DNA from: Protula sp. h YS-2021
Taxonomy: Eukaryota > Annelida > Polychaeta > Sabellida > Serpulidae
Length of the DNA stretch: 64,000 nt
Reading direction: 5' to 3'
Assembly (NCBI GenBank): GCA_949752745.1
Contig: OX457029.1
Coordinates: 8,843,511-8,907,510 of the forward strand
The position numbers and the translations under genes are program-made. This document shows positions 34,801-47,700 of this stretch, one piece after another (positions within the stretch are counted from its first letter, which is position 1; every line of letters starts with the position of its first letter). Under the pieces are notes generated by a model, which was given only the letters and a program-made list of their open reading frames with translations, made no database searches and was not told the DNA's origin.

Positions 34801-37800
34801 ATGAACGATTTACTCGTCTATGAACCAGGTGAGCTGTCGGCATATCGCCAGCGTTGAATTAGATGATTGGGCAGCATCCGGGGTGTTCGGGATTGGTTTG
34901 TGTGTTGGGAGGAGGGAAGGTCACCCCTGAAGGTTTGGTGGTTCGGCACCATCCCCGGTGGTGGGCGGGGAAGGATCGGTTTGTGTGTGTAGGGGAGGGG
35001 GGTGCCTTTATTCAGCAGGTGAGCTCTCAGCATGCCGCTCCCAGTAGATGTGTCGCGTTTGGGCAGCATCGGGGATGGTGGGGTAGGGGGTGAGTGGGGG
35101 GGGGGGTGCCTTTATCCAGGAAGTTTTTGTGAACATCGTAGTTTTGCGTGGTTATCCGGAATCTTCCCGCGAACCCTCTCAATGGTCGGTCACTCCGGTG
35201 GAGTAGGTCAAAATAAGCAAATTTTTACCTTATTTATTATCTATCATTAACTGACAAGTATCTGATAAGTATCAGGTAAGAATCTGGTAAGTATCGGACA
35301 AGTATCTGATGGAAATCTAAGTGTCTGATCAGTGAGCTCTCTTATATTAATGATTACTCAAAATATCGTCAAATGCCCATTGAATTACATCGGGAAATTG
35401 ATTAAGATTCCAAAACTTTGAGATGAAATTAAACCTCCGGTAACTTAAAATTGGTTGCTCCGCACGCAATCACTTAACGGAGGCTTCATATGGTTTCGCG
35501 CATAAGATTTAAACAGAATATTGTTGCTTGCCGCGTTGCGGCTATCCCATCTGTTGTGACGTCACAGGGAACTGCCGGAGTCACGACAGCAAGAGCGCCT
35601 GTTTGGCAGCGCACCAGGGGATCAAATGCGCGTGGGTGAATAATAACCAGTGCGTGCCACGCTCTGATGTCGTCCTACGGCGCGGAAAGAGAGTGGCCGC
35701 GGATCCCGCGCCTGTCATAGGCGAGTGTCCCCTTAAGCGCGGTGAGTGAAATTGCAGGTTTTTTCCCATCTTTTACTCTCGCAGTTACGAGTTTCAAGCA
35801 ACTTCTTTTCTCCAGTTTTGCCTCGTGTAACCTTCAACCCTTCGGGTGAAGAAAACTGCGTCACCCTCGTAACTATATCACAGTTGTATTACACCCTATA
35901 GAATCTGTAACTATGTACAGAACAGTGGAAGAAAAGAGCACCTTGTAACACTCAATCAGTATGAAATCGCGTTCTTCAGTTACGCATAGAGACAAACTGA
36001 TCTGCGAGCTGATAGCAAAGTGCCCCAGCTGCCTGTCGACCAGCTACAGCTGTGAGTGGTGCGGGGACGGCAAGTGCAGGGCTAAGGGCGACTGCGGAGA
36101 ACACAGCAAGGTCACGAGTCTTTTTCTCTCATTGCGCTGCGGCGTAATTCCATATTCTTAACTTACAAAGTTCATATAAAAAAGCAAGTCACAAAAATAA
36201 TAATAATGAAAAATAAACAGTAGGCTATAAATTGAAACAAAAAAAATGTAATAAATTTTAAAAAGCTATCTACTTGTTAATTAAGGTGACGAAGATAGAC
36301 AAGTGCTACAACGACTTTGCTTCGAAGAGCACGCGTTGCTCCACTCTACACAACTGTGAATCTTGCCACAGCGACGACAGCTGTAGCTGGAGCAGTAGCG
36401 ACAAGAGATGTAAGAGTCAAGAGCTGAGTTATCCATCCAATTTGGATTGTTTTGAGTTTTTTTCCATGGTATTCGTTGGGTGGAAGGTGTGGAAGAGTCT
36501 TGAATTCGGTTCATCGTTTATTTTTTAATTAAAGCTAACGTCATTGATTTTTGAATATTGAAATCAGATACAGAATTGAATAAATTGAAAGTAAAGAACG
36601 ATACTGTTATGTTGTTCATTCCGTGTTTGTGTTGTCCAAATCTTCGTGACTTTGGTCATCGTGCAGGTGGAGACAGGTCAGATAAAGCCAAAGCCGGGAC
36701 GCGCACGTGCGGCCCGTCGTGCCACGTGCAGCACACGTGCGAGAACTGCACGGCCAGTGCCTGCATGTGGTGCAGCAACCGGCAGCGTTGCGTCGAGATT
36801 AACGCCTACGTGGCCTCTTTTCCCTACGGTCAATGTATGGAGTGGGTCACCTCATCGTCACGATGCCCGGGTAAGTCCCCCTCCCCCTCCGCCCCGTGTA
36901 GGCCCCTCTTCCATACGGCCAGTGCATCGAGCGGGTCACCTCGTCATCACCATGTCCCGGTAAGTGTGTGCCCCCCCTCCATCCCCGTGTAGGCCCCTCC
37001 TCCATACGGCCAGTGCATGGAGCGGGTCACCTCGTCATCACGATGCCCAGGTAAGTGCCCCCTCAACCCCCGTGTAGGCCCCTTCTCCATACGGTCAATG
37101 CATGGAGTGGGTCACCTTATCGTCACGATGCCCGGGTAAGTGTGTGCCCCCCCCCCCCTTTCCGGTGTAGACCCCTCCTCCGTACGACTAGTGCATGGAG
37201 TGAGTCACCTCGTCATGACGATGCCCAGGTAAGTGTGTGCCCCCCCCCCCCCTCCATCCCCGTGTAGGCCCCTCCTCCGTACGACTAGAGCATGCAGTGA
37301 GTCACCTCGTCATCACGATGCCCGGGTAAGTGTGTGCCCCCCCCTCCCGGTGTAGACCCCTCCTCCGTAGGGTCAGTGCATGGAGCGGGTCACCTCGTCA
37401 TCACAAGTAGCTCGGTCTGGAGATACATTTTACAGCAATCAGTTATTTTATGCTTGCCCAAGTTTATTTTATTTTATTTTTTAAGTAAGACAGTTTTCGC
37501 CAGGTAGCAGGTATTCCCTGTGTTTTTGCCAGGAACCAATGAATTTGAATGATTCGATCATGTGATTAGTGTTGCTGCGTGTGTGTTTATGCTACAGCGA
37601 CGCGCTGCGGAGAGTTACGCACGTGCGACGCGTGCCAGGAGAACCCGGCGTGCGGCTGGTGCGACGACGGCAATAACATGGGCATCGGCCAGTGCATGCT
37701 CGGCGGCTCCAGCGGGCCCCTGCTGCCCAACGGCTCCCTCAGTCAGGCGCAGTGCCCCAGCTATAGGTGGCACTTCGCGGATTGTCCGAGTAAGTGCCCT

Positions 37801-37990
37801 ATTTCTGTGTGCCTTGTACCCTCCATTTGTGCCCTTTCTCGCTCTCTCTCTCTCTCTCTGTCTCCCTGTCATTTCTCTGTCTCTCCCCACTCGCTCTCTC
37901 CCTATCTGTCTCTCTCTCTCTCTGTATCTTTTTCTGTCTCTCCTCACTGGCACTGCGCGCCTTGTTCCCTCCATTAATACCTTCCCCCTG

Positions 37991-38022
<32 letters not shown>

Positions 38023-38029
38023 CCTCCCT

Positions 38030-38070
<41 letters not shown>

Positions 38071-38711
38071 CCCCCTCCTCATTTCTCTGTCTCTCCCCAC
38101 TCGCTCTCTCCTTCTGTCTGTCTCTCTCTCTGTCTTTCTGTCCTCGCTCGCTGTTTCCTTTTGTCTGTCGGTCTGTCTGTCTCTCTCTGTCTTTTTTTCT
38201 GTCTCTCCTCACTCGTTGTCTCCCTCTGTCTGTCGGTCTCTCTGTCGGTCTGTCTCTCTCTGTATCTTTTTCTGTCTCTCCTCACTCGTCTCCCTGTCTG
38301 TCGGTCTGTCTATCTCTCTCTTTCTCTCTTTTTCTGTCTCTCCTCTGTCTCTCCCTGACTCTATCCCTCTTCCGCTGTTGCTCGCTCCCTCGCTGACGTG
38401 CGTTGTACAGCACAGTACGAGATTTTGAAGGCCTTGATCTTTGTAATATGTGCCAAAATAATGTATGCAGTGTGCGAGAATCGATGAGTAGAGACGTGCA
38501 CCTATTGCTTGACAGTGTGTCAGTGTAACGGCCACAGCGAATGTCACGAGGACACCCCGGACTGCGTCCTCTGCCGTGACGACACGACGGGCCCGCAGTG
38601 CGAGCGCTGCAGCGACGGTTACTATGGTAACCCCACCAATGGCAGAAACTGCTCAGGTAGATTTGTAGTTTCTTCCTTTGCTAGATATCAAGATATTGTG
38701 ACGTAAGTCAA

Positions 38712-38750
<39 letters not shown>

Positions 38751-41700
38751 TAAAATTCAAACATGTGACGTCACGATTGTGATGCTCATTTCGTTGTAGC
38801 GTGCGACTGTAACGGCCAGGCGGACGTGTGTAACCATGAGAACGGATCCTGCTTCTGCCACACGAAGGGCGTCACGGGTGACAAGTGTGATGAGTAAGGC
38901 CACTCATAACCACTCTCATACCCTAGCCCTCCCCCCCCCCCCACCTCCTGCACTCTCACTCTCACTCTTCAGTAAGCGCCATGTTGTGTCCACACCCTCC
39001 AAGCCCCGCCTCGTTGCCTTACGCCGATAATAGCGGATTATCTGCTCTTGCCAAATTCTCACATATTTTGTAAAAAAAAGCAGTTGTCTGAGTGAACTTT
39101 TGAAAGGAAAATATGAGAACAACCAATGAATAAATGACTGAAAACAAATAACATGTTGACACATGAAAACAAGTAACATGTTGACACATGAAAACAAATA
39201 ACTTTATTTCAGATGTGAAGAAAACCACAAGTATTATGGCGACCCGGAGGAAGGCGGCACTTGCTTCTGTGGGTGGTTTCTCTTTCGTCCCTAATTTTCC
39301 AGTTTTACGTCACGGTCGGGTTGGGCACTTGTAAGCTTGTGGGTTTGGGTTTGCAGGGCGGTAGAGTGACGTTCAAAAAACAAACAAAAAAAAACATCAA
39401 CCCAATCAAAATGTACAATATGCAACTTATGTTTCTTTCTCTTCTGGTGTGACGTTTTCACACTGTAACAATACAGCAAGCCAACTTTGCCCAACGTCTT
39501 GCTTGTTGGCTTGTTTTGCAGATGAACTGGCGACCGACTTTCAGTATACTTTTAATCTGTCAAAAGCTGAGGACCGCTTCTATAGATACATCAACTTCAT
39601 GGCCATGCCCACAAAGGTAAGCACGTCGTACGTCATATCAAAGGTAAGTGTGTTGACGTCATTCTCGTACGTCATACCAGAGCACATTTTGTTTGGCTTC
39701 TTCCAGGTCAATGTTACTGTTTCTTCTGCTTCGGTTTGGGAGTAACGAAATGTGGATAAAAATGAGGTTATTTGTTTTTTTGGGGCGGGGGTGGGGGGGG
39801 GGGGGGGTGCAGGATGAAAACTTGAGTACCCCTGGTGACACTAGAATGTGGCTGTGCGTATTTTACAAAGTGCAATGCAGTTCGTGTTTCTGTTTCTATT
39901 TTTGTATTTTGTGTTTGTTTTCTGTTGTAGCCTGATCGTGACGTTGAGTTTCACATCAACTGTTCTCATGGTGCTTCTATGAATATCACTATGCGCTCCA
40001 GTAAGTGCCTCTATGAATATCACTATCCCCTCCAGTAAGTGCCTCTATGAATATCACTGTGCGCTCCAGTACGTGCCTCTATGGATATCACTGTGCTTCA
40101 GTAAATGCTTCTATGAATATCAATGCCCTCCAATAAGTGCCTCTATGAATATCACTCTGCGCTCCAGTAAGTGCATGTATGGATATCACTGTGCTTCAGT
40201 AAATGCTTCTATGAATATCACTGCCCTCCAATAAGTGCTTCTATGAATATCACTCTGCGCTCCAGTAAGTGCATGTATGAATATCACTGTGCTTCAGTAA
40301 GTGCTTCTGTGAATGTCACTGCGCTCTATTAAGCGCCACTGAATATCATTATGCGGTCCAGTATGTGCTTGTATGAATATCACTGTGCTTCAGTGAGTGC
40401 TTCTATGAATATCATTATGCACTCCAGTGAGCACCTCTATGAATATCAATGTGCTTCAGTAAGTGCTTGTATGAATATCACTGTGCTTCAGTAAGTGCTT
40501 CTATGAATATCACTATGCGCTCCAGTAAGTGCTTGTATGAGTATCAATGTGCTTCAGTAAGTGCTTGTATGAATATCACTGTGCTTCAGTAAGTGCTTCT
40601 ATAAAAATCACTGCGCTTCAGTAAGTGCTTGTATGAATATCACTGTGCTTCAGTAAGTGCTTCTATGAATATCACTATGCGCTCCAGTAAGTGCTCCAAT
40701 TCTGTTGCTGTTGGTTGCACATGGAAGAGGTCTTGGCAACGAAAAAGAGAGAGAGAGAGAGGAGAAAAAATAAAAATAAATTCCTCCTTTCGAATAGAAT
40801 TTAAACTTTTTTAGCCTGATTTTGGTAACAGGCAAGAAAGTTTTTTAACGCAGCCGACTTTGTTGGACTGGGTTAGTCGTATCACTATAGGGGGCTTAAG
40901 TGTATGTGCGTATGTTAAACTTTTTCCTTTAAAATGCTACTCTTCCTACAGTTTTGCTCCAATCGTTTTGATATTACGCAGGAATGTTCCCTGGGTGTTC
41001 CCCCACATGGCTATTACTTTTTTTGACGATTGATCAAAAACTGACAAAATGGCGTCACTTTTGTGCCCGTTTTGACCCATTTTTAAAATGCTACTCCTCC
41101 TACAGTTTTACTCCAATCGTTTAGATGTTACGCAGGGAAGTTCCCATGAGGTTCGCCCACCAGGTTGTTAGTTATTTTCGCTCTTCGCCAAAAACTGCCG
41201 ATATGGCTGAACTTTGAAGCAAAAACTGGAATAAATGGTAGTAAATAACTGAATTGTCAAATCAGTTTTTTTCAAATAGCTATAAAATTTTAATCGAAAG
41301 TTTCTTAGGTGCTTCTCCACCTGGACTTTGCTTTTTTCGCAACTGACAAAAAAAAAAAAATGCCGAAATGGTGGAATTTAATTATTTTTTTGTAAAATGT
41401 CCGTAAATACGTGAATCGTCAAAACCTAACCTCTCCAACATCCCTTTTCGGGTAGCTTCCACCAGGGAAAACTCGTTTTTGTGTATTAAAATTATGAAAA
41501 AGTTACATTCAGAAACAAAGTTCTTCATTTTTTGGCCTAACAGTAAAACAGCTCTACAAAATGGCCCCCCCCCCCCCCTAATGCGTGACTACGGCTGATT
41601 TATAGGACATTCCGTGTATTTAAAATGACAAGGCGAAACTTTACATCCTCGCGTTCTGATGCAACCAACACAGATAAAGCAGATATAGAACACATCATTT

Positions 41701-44700
41701 ATGTAATGCACGGTGTGGCTTTTGGCAGATGCGAGAGGCTTGTACGCGAATGCGGCATTTCGTGATGAAAAAAATCATTTTTTTTTTTTTTTTTTTTTGG
41801 TTTCGCGTTTTGATCATGAAAATGAAAACAAAGGATAAAACAAAAAGTGAGATGTACTACTTCAGATGAAGTTCTGCGTATTGTAGCGCTAGAGGAGTGC
41901 TAAAGATAAAATGACGGACTAGTAAAGACAGTAAAGGTCCGAAACATTCGTCCCGCACAACTTCATTTTACTCTTTGCAGGTCTTCGATAAAAAATAAAG
42001 ATTAATGTTTTTCGTATTTTAGAATATACACGGTTTTGACTTACCTCTATTTTAACTTGTAATATTGTCTTCTAGTCACTGAATATTGACATGTTTTGAC
42101 ACAATGTAACCCGCCAAGGGTCGGTCGTGTCGTTAAACAAATCATTTAACTAACCAACCAACTTTTCGTATTTACCGCTCTCGTCTAAGCAGCTTGTACG
42201 TTGTGTGTTGCCTGTAGACAATGGAGACAAAATGGTGTACACGGAGAAGGACTGCTCTATGTACAAGGCCAAGTTCTCACACAAGAAGTTCACGTTCAGC
42301 AGAGATGCAAACACGACTTTCTACGTCTACGTCTACAGCTTTGAGACGCCATTTTGGCTCGTGGTAAGTGATCAAGTGTTGTTTCAGAAAGTACTTTTGA
42401 TCGTATATCATGGAACATCTATAAGAAATACCCTACAGGGATCCCCCTCCCCCCCCCCTCCCAAAAAAAAAAGGTTCTCATTCATGTTTACAGTAAAAGT
42501 AGAATTAGCTGTTTGAAGTTGTGAACAAATTAAAAACGTGGCCAATTGTATTGAAAAGAAATTTTTACCCATTTTTTACAGATATCATTTTCGCAGTTTC
42601 CACATATTGACCTATTGCAGTTCTTCGTAACGTTCTTTAGGTAAGTAACTACTAGCACCCACCCCCCTCCCCCCCCCCCAAATAATGTCCAGACATTAGT
42701 GCGTGATCTCGAGCGCATGGAGTAGCCGTGTGGTCATTAGGGGCTGGTCACGAGCGCATGGATTAGCCGTGCGGTCATTAGTGGGTGGTCACGAGCGCAT
42801 GGATTAGCCGTGTAGTCATTAGGGGGTGGTCACGAGCGCATGGATTAGCCGTGCGGTCATTACGGGGTGGTCACGAGCGCAGGGAGTAGCCGTGTGGTCA
42901 TTAGTGGGTGGTCACGAGCGCATGGATTAGCCGTGCGGTCATTAGGGGGTGGTCACGAGTGCATGGGTTAGTCGTGTGGACATTAGGGGGTGGTCACGAG
43001 TGCATGGATTAGTGGTGTGGTCATTAGGGGGTGGTCACGAGCGCATGGAGTAGCCGTGCGGTCATTAGGGGGTGGTCACGAGCGCATGGACTAGCCGTGT
43101 GGTCATTAGGGGGTGGTCACGAGCGCATGGAGTAGCCGTGCGGTCATTAGGGGGTGGTCACGAGCGCATGGAGTAGCCGTGCGGTCATTAGTGGGTGGTC
43201 ACGAGCGCATGGAGTAGCCGTGCGGTCATTAGGGGGTGGTCACGAGCGCATGGAGTAGCCGTGTGGTCATTAGGGGCTGGTCACGAGCGCATGGATTAGC
43301 CGTGTGGTCATTAGGGGGTGGTCACGAGCGCATGGAGTAGCCGTGTGGTCATTAGGGGCTGGCCACGAGCGCAGGGAGTAGCCGTGTGGTCATTAGGGGC
43401 TGGTCACGAGCGCATGGGTTAGCGGTGTGGTCATTAGGGGGTGGTCACGAGCGCATGGGTTAGCCGTGTGGTCATTAGCGGCTGGTCACGAGCGCATGGG
43501 TTAGCCGTGTGGACATTAGGGGGTGGTCACGAGCGCATGGACTAGCCGTGTGGTCATTGGGGGTGGTCACGAGTGCATGGGTTAGTCGTGTGGTCATTAG
43601 GGGGTGGTCACGAGCGCATGGACTAGCCGTGTGGTCATTAGGGGGTGGTCGCGAGCGCATGGAGTAGCCGTGTGGTCATTAGGGGGTGGTCACGAGCGCA
43701 TGGACTAGCCGTACGGTCATTAGGGGGTGGTCACGAGCGCATGGATTAGCCGTGCGGTCATTAGGGGGTGGTCACGAGCGCATGGACTAGCCGTACGGTC
43801 ATTAGGGGGTGGTCACGAGCGCATGGATTAGCCGTGCGGTCATTACGGGGTGGTCACGAGTGCATGGAGTAGCCGTGTGGTCATTAGGGGGTGGTCACGA
43901 GCGCATGGACTAGCCGTGTGGTCATTAGGGGATGGTCACGAGCGCATGGAGTAGCCGTGTGGTCATTAGGGGCTGGTCACGAGCGCATGGATTAGCCGTG
44001 TGGTCATTAGGGGGTGGTCACGAGCGCATGGAGTAGCCGTGTGGTCATTATGGGGTGGTCACGAGCGCATGGAGTAGCCGTGTGGTCATTAGGGGGTGGT
44101 CACGAGCGCATGGATTAGCCGTGTGGTCATTAGGGGGTGGTCACGAGCGCATGGAGTAGCCGTGTGGACATTAGGGGATGGTCACGAGCGCATGGATTAG
44201 CCGTGTGGGCATTAGGGGGTGGTCACGAGCGCATGGATTAGCCGTGTGGTCATTAGGGGGTGGTCACGGGCGCATGGAGTAGCCGTGTTGACATTAGGGG
44301 GTGGTCACGAGCGCATGGATTAGCCGTGTGGACATTAGGGGGTGGTCACGAGCGCATGGATTAGCCGTGTGGTCATTAGGGGGTGGTCACGGGCGCATGG
44401 AGTAGCCGTGTTGATATAGGGGGTGGTCACGAGCGCATGGATTAGCCGTGTGGACATTAGGGGGTGGTCACGAGTGCATGGATTAGCCGTGTGGACATTA
44501 GGGGGTGGTCATGAGTGCATGGGTTAGCGGTGTGGTCATTAGGCGGTGGTCACGAGCGCATGGACTAGCCGTGTGGTCATTAGGGGGTGGTCACGAGCGC
44601 ATGGGTTAGCCGTGTGGTCATTAGGGGGTGGTCACGAGCCCGCGGATTAGTGGTGTGGTCATTAGGGGGTGGTCACGGGCGCATGGACTAGCCGTGTGGT

Positions 44701-47700
44701 CATTAGGGGGTGGTCACGGGCGCATGGAGTAGCCGTGTTGACATTAGGGGGTGGTCACGAGCGCATGGAGTAGCCGTGTGGTCATTAGGGGGTGGTCACG
44801 AGTGCATGGGCTAGCCGTGTGGTCATTAGGGGGTGGTCACGAGTGCATGGATTAGCCGTGTGGACATTAGGGGGTGGTCATGAGTGCATGGGTTAGCGGT
44901 GTGGTCATTAGGCGGTGGTCACGAGCGCATGGACTAGCCGTGTGGTCATTAGGGGGTGGTCACGAGCGCATGGGTTAGCCGTGTGGTCATTAGGGGGTGG
45001 TCACGAGCCCGCGGATTAGTGGTGTGGTCATTAGGGGGTGGTCACGAGCGCATGGATTAGTGGTGTGGTCGTAAGTGCAGGGACTGCGTGTCGTAGATCA
45101 GTGGTGTGGTCGTAAGTGCAGGGACTGCGTGTCGTAGATTAGTGGTGTGGTCGTAAGTGCAGGGACTTCGTGTCGTAGATCAGTGGTGTGGTCGTAAGTG
45201 CAGGGACTGCGTGTCGTAGATTAGTGGTGTGGTCGTAAGTGCAGGGACTGCGTGTCGTAGATTAGTGGTGTGGTCGTAAGTGCAGGGATTGCGTGTCATA
45301 GACTATATCTTGGGGGTTAGTGGTAGTCAGCACGTCAGGTCTGTGACGACTTTCATTTTAGTCAGTGGCACAGAGCCGTTTCAGCGGTCGTAGGAGTGAT
45401 TCGAACGTTACCTTCTCCTTGTCTTCCTGCTAATACAGTAAGGCTCAGTCAAGGCAGCCACAGGTGAACAAAAAATCACTGAAAACTGAGGAAAAAAATT
45501 GGGTCAGGTAATAAAGTCCGGAAAATTCAGGAAAAATTATTCCACAAATTCTGTGGCACCCTGCTTATTACGTAATTCACGTTCCATTAAAAGGTATAAG
45601 GTTCTACTGAATGAGCGTTAAGCGCTTGTTGGCATGGAAATACGCACCCCCCTTGATGTTAGCTAACGTCTTGTCAATATTCTTGGATGTGACACTTATT
45701 GCGTGTCATGCTAACCTCGTACCATGCTTGTTTAGTGTCATATTAACATCGTGTCATATTTGTTTAGCTGTTAACCTCGCGTCACATTTGTTGAGTTCCA
45801 TGTTAACCTTGTGTCACATTTGTTGCAGTTGCTTCCTGACGTTACTGGCTGTCGCGGGCATCGTGTGGAAATTCAAGCAGCGCTACGATAGATACAGAGC
45901 CATACAGGTAACTCCCCGGTCTGTCATCAACAGCTAGACACGATAACTTAAAAACTCCTGCAAGGATTTTGATGAAACTTGGTATGTAGTTTCTATGGGA
46001 ACAAACACAGATCGGTATTGTAAATGGGCTAGGTTCGTCCAAGGAAAATGCACCAACTGGACTTAGAAAATTTCAGCTCTTGATTGATTATTGATGGCCG
46101 TGTTTAACTGACGGGGGACCTATTGGGAATAAGTGGGCTATGCATACTGCTGTAGTTCTCTCAGCCATAATCCCTATAGAGATATAGGGCCTCAGCCATA
46201 CAGATACCGAGCCATACAGGTAACCACCCCTGTCACTTATCAACGGACATGGTAAGTGAGGCTGTGACGTCATTCCCTCCCCCCCCACCCCCACCCCTGT
46301 CACTTATCAACGGACATGGTAAGTGAGGCTGTGACGTCATTCCCTCAGCCAATTACTTCAACGTTGGAAAACGAAATGTTTACACGAGAAAAATAACGGA
46401 TGTAGTAGTGAAAACGGGTTTCTCTCATTGCTGTTAGAGAGTCCGTTACTCTAGAACCGTGTTTATTATTTACGATAACTTGTTAATGATATTCTAATTG
46501 TGCCCTTATCGATAAAACCTTTTTGCTAAATCTTGATGTATTTTTAGCGAATGAAAGTGGAGCGGGAGCAGTGGGCAAACAGGCCTTTCGCCGTGCAGCA
46601 AGTACAATTTGACAACAGCACAGAAAGTTTATTAGAGCATAAGAAGCACCCACCCGATATACAACTTAAAAGCAATAAAGCCAAAAATAAAGTAAGTAAC
46701 AATTGCCAAGTTGGCGAAATGGGTAATTTGTTGTTTCTGGAAGTTTGTTCCATTGCGCTGAGGGAACATATTCCTGCCAAAATGTGGTTTTCGTAATCAC
46801 CTTCCAGACCCGGATGAAAAGACGTACAGTAAAACCTGCCTGTCCGTGACCACCTCAAAGACACGGGTAAAAGAAAGAATTACGGTGAAACATCTGTGGG
46901 GACCACCTTCCAGACCCGGATAAAAAGACGTACAGTAAAACCTGCTTGTCCGTGACCACCTCAAAGACTCGGATAAAAAAAAAGAATTACAGTAAAACAT
47001 CTGTAGGGACCACCTTCCAGACCCGGATAAAAAGACGTACGGTAAAACCTGCCTGTCCGTGACCACCTCAAAGACTCGGATAAAAAAAAAGAATTACAGT
47101 AAAACATCTGTAGGGACCACCTTCCAGACCCGGATAAAAAGACGTACAGTAAAACCTGCCTGTCCATGACCACAGTAAAACATCTGTAGGGACCACCTTC
47201 CAGACCTGGATAAAAAGACGTACAGTAAAACCTGCCTGTCCATGACCACCTCAAAGAGCCGGGTAAAAAAAGAATTACAGTGAAACATCCGTAGGGACCA
47301 CTTCCAGACCCGGATAAAACAACGTTCGGTAAAACCTGTTTTAGCGACCACCTCCCGGACACGGATAAAAGATGTACAGTAAGACCTATTTACAGCGGCC
47401 ACATTCTAGACCCGGATAAAAGAGGCATACAGTGTAAGCCCAGGTTATTAGAACTACAGTCCACATCGCTACATGGGCAGCTGGACATGTATGTAAGTTG
47501 AAGATTAAGATGCCCACAACTCAGGTTCTGTACCTTTCTCCCTGCCCACTTTCAGATATGAGATGAAGATGTTACGTAGTCCGACTTCTGAGCACTTCTG
47601 ATATATGTCGTCAGATATAGTGATATTAGGTAAAGTCTTATAATTCGAAAATAGAGCAAACTTGTGAAAAAGTAAACTGAAGGAGAGGCATGTTCGGGTG

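Noticed and set aside
36896..37413. Functional cassette exons after attractin exon 14
   Set aside because: Each would shift frame and most read-through versions contain TAG; kept as a finding to test rather than annotated as exons.
37562..38428. 288-codon Ser/Leu-rich plus-strand ORF
   Set aside because: Its start is an off-frame reading of attractin exon 15 and the rest is the CT microsatellite.
42690..45305. CRISPR-like regular repeats
   Set aside because: Units are contiguous with no unique spacers, and the array lies in an intron of an animal gene.
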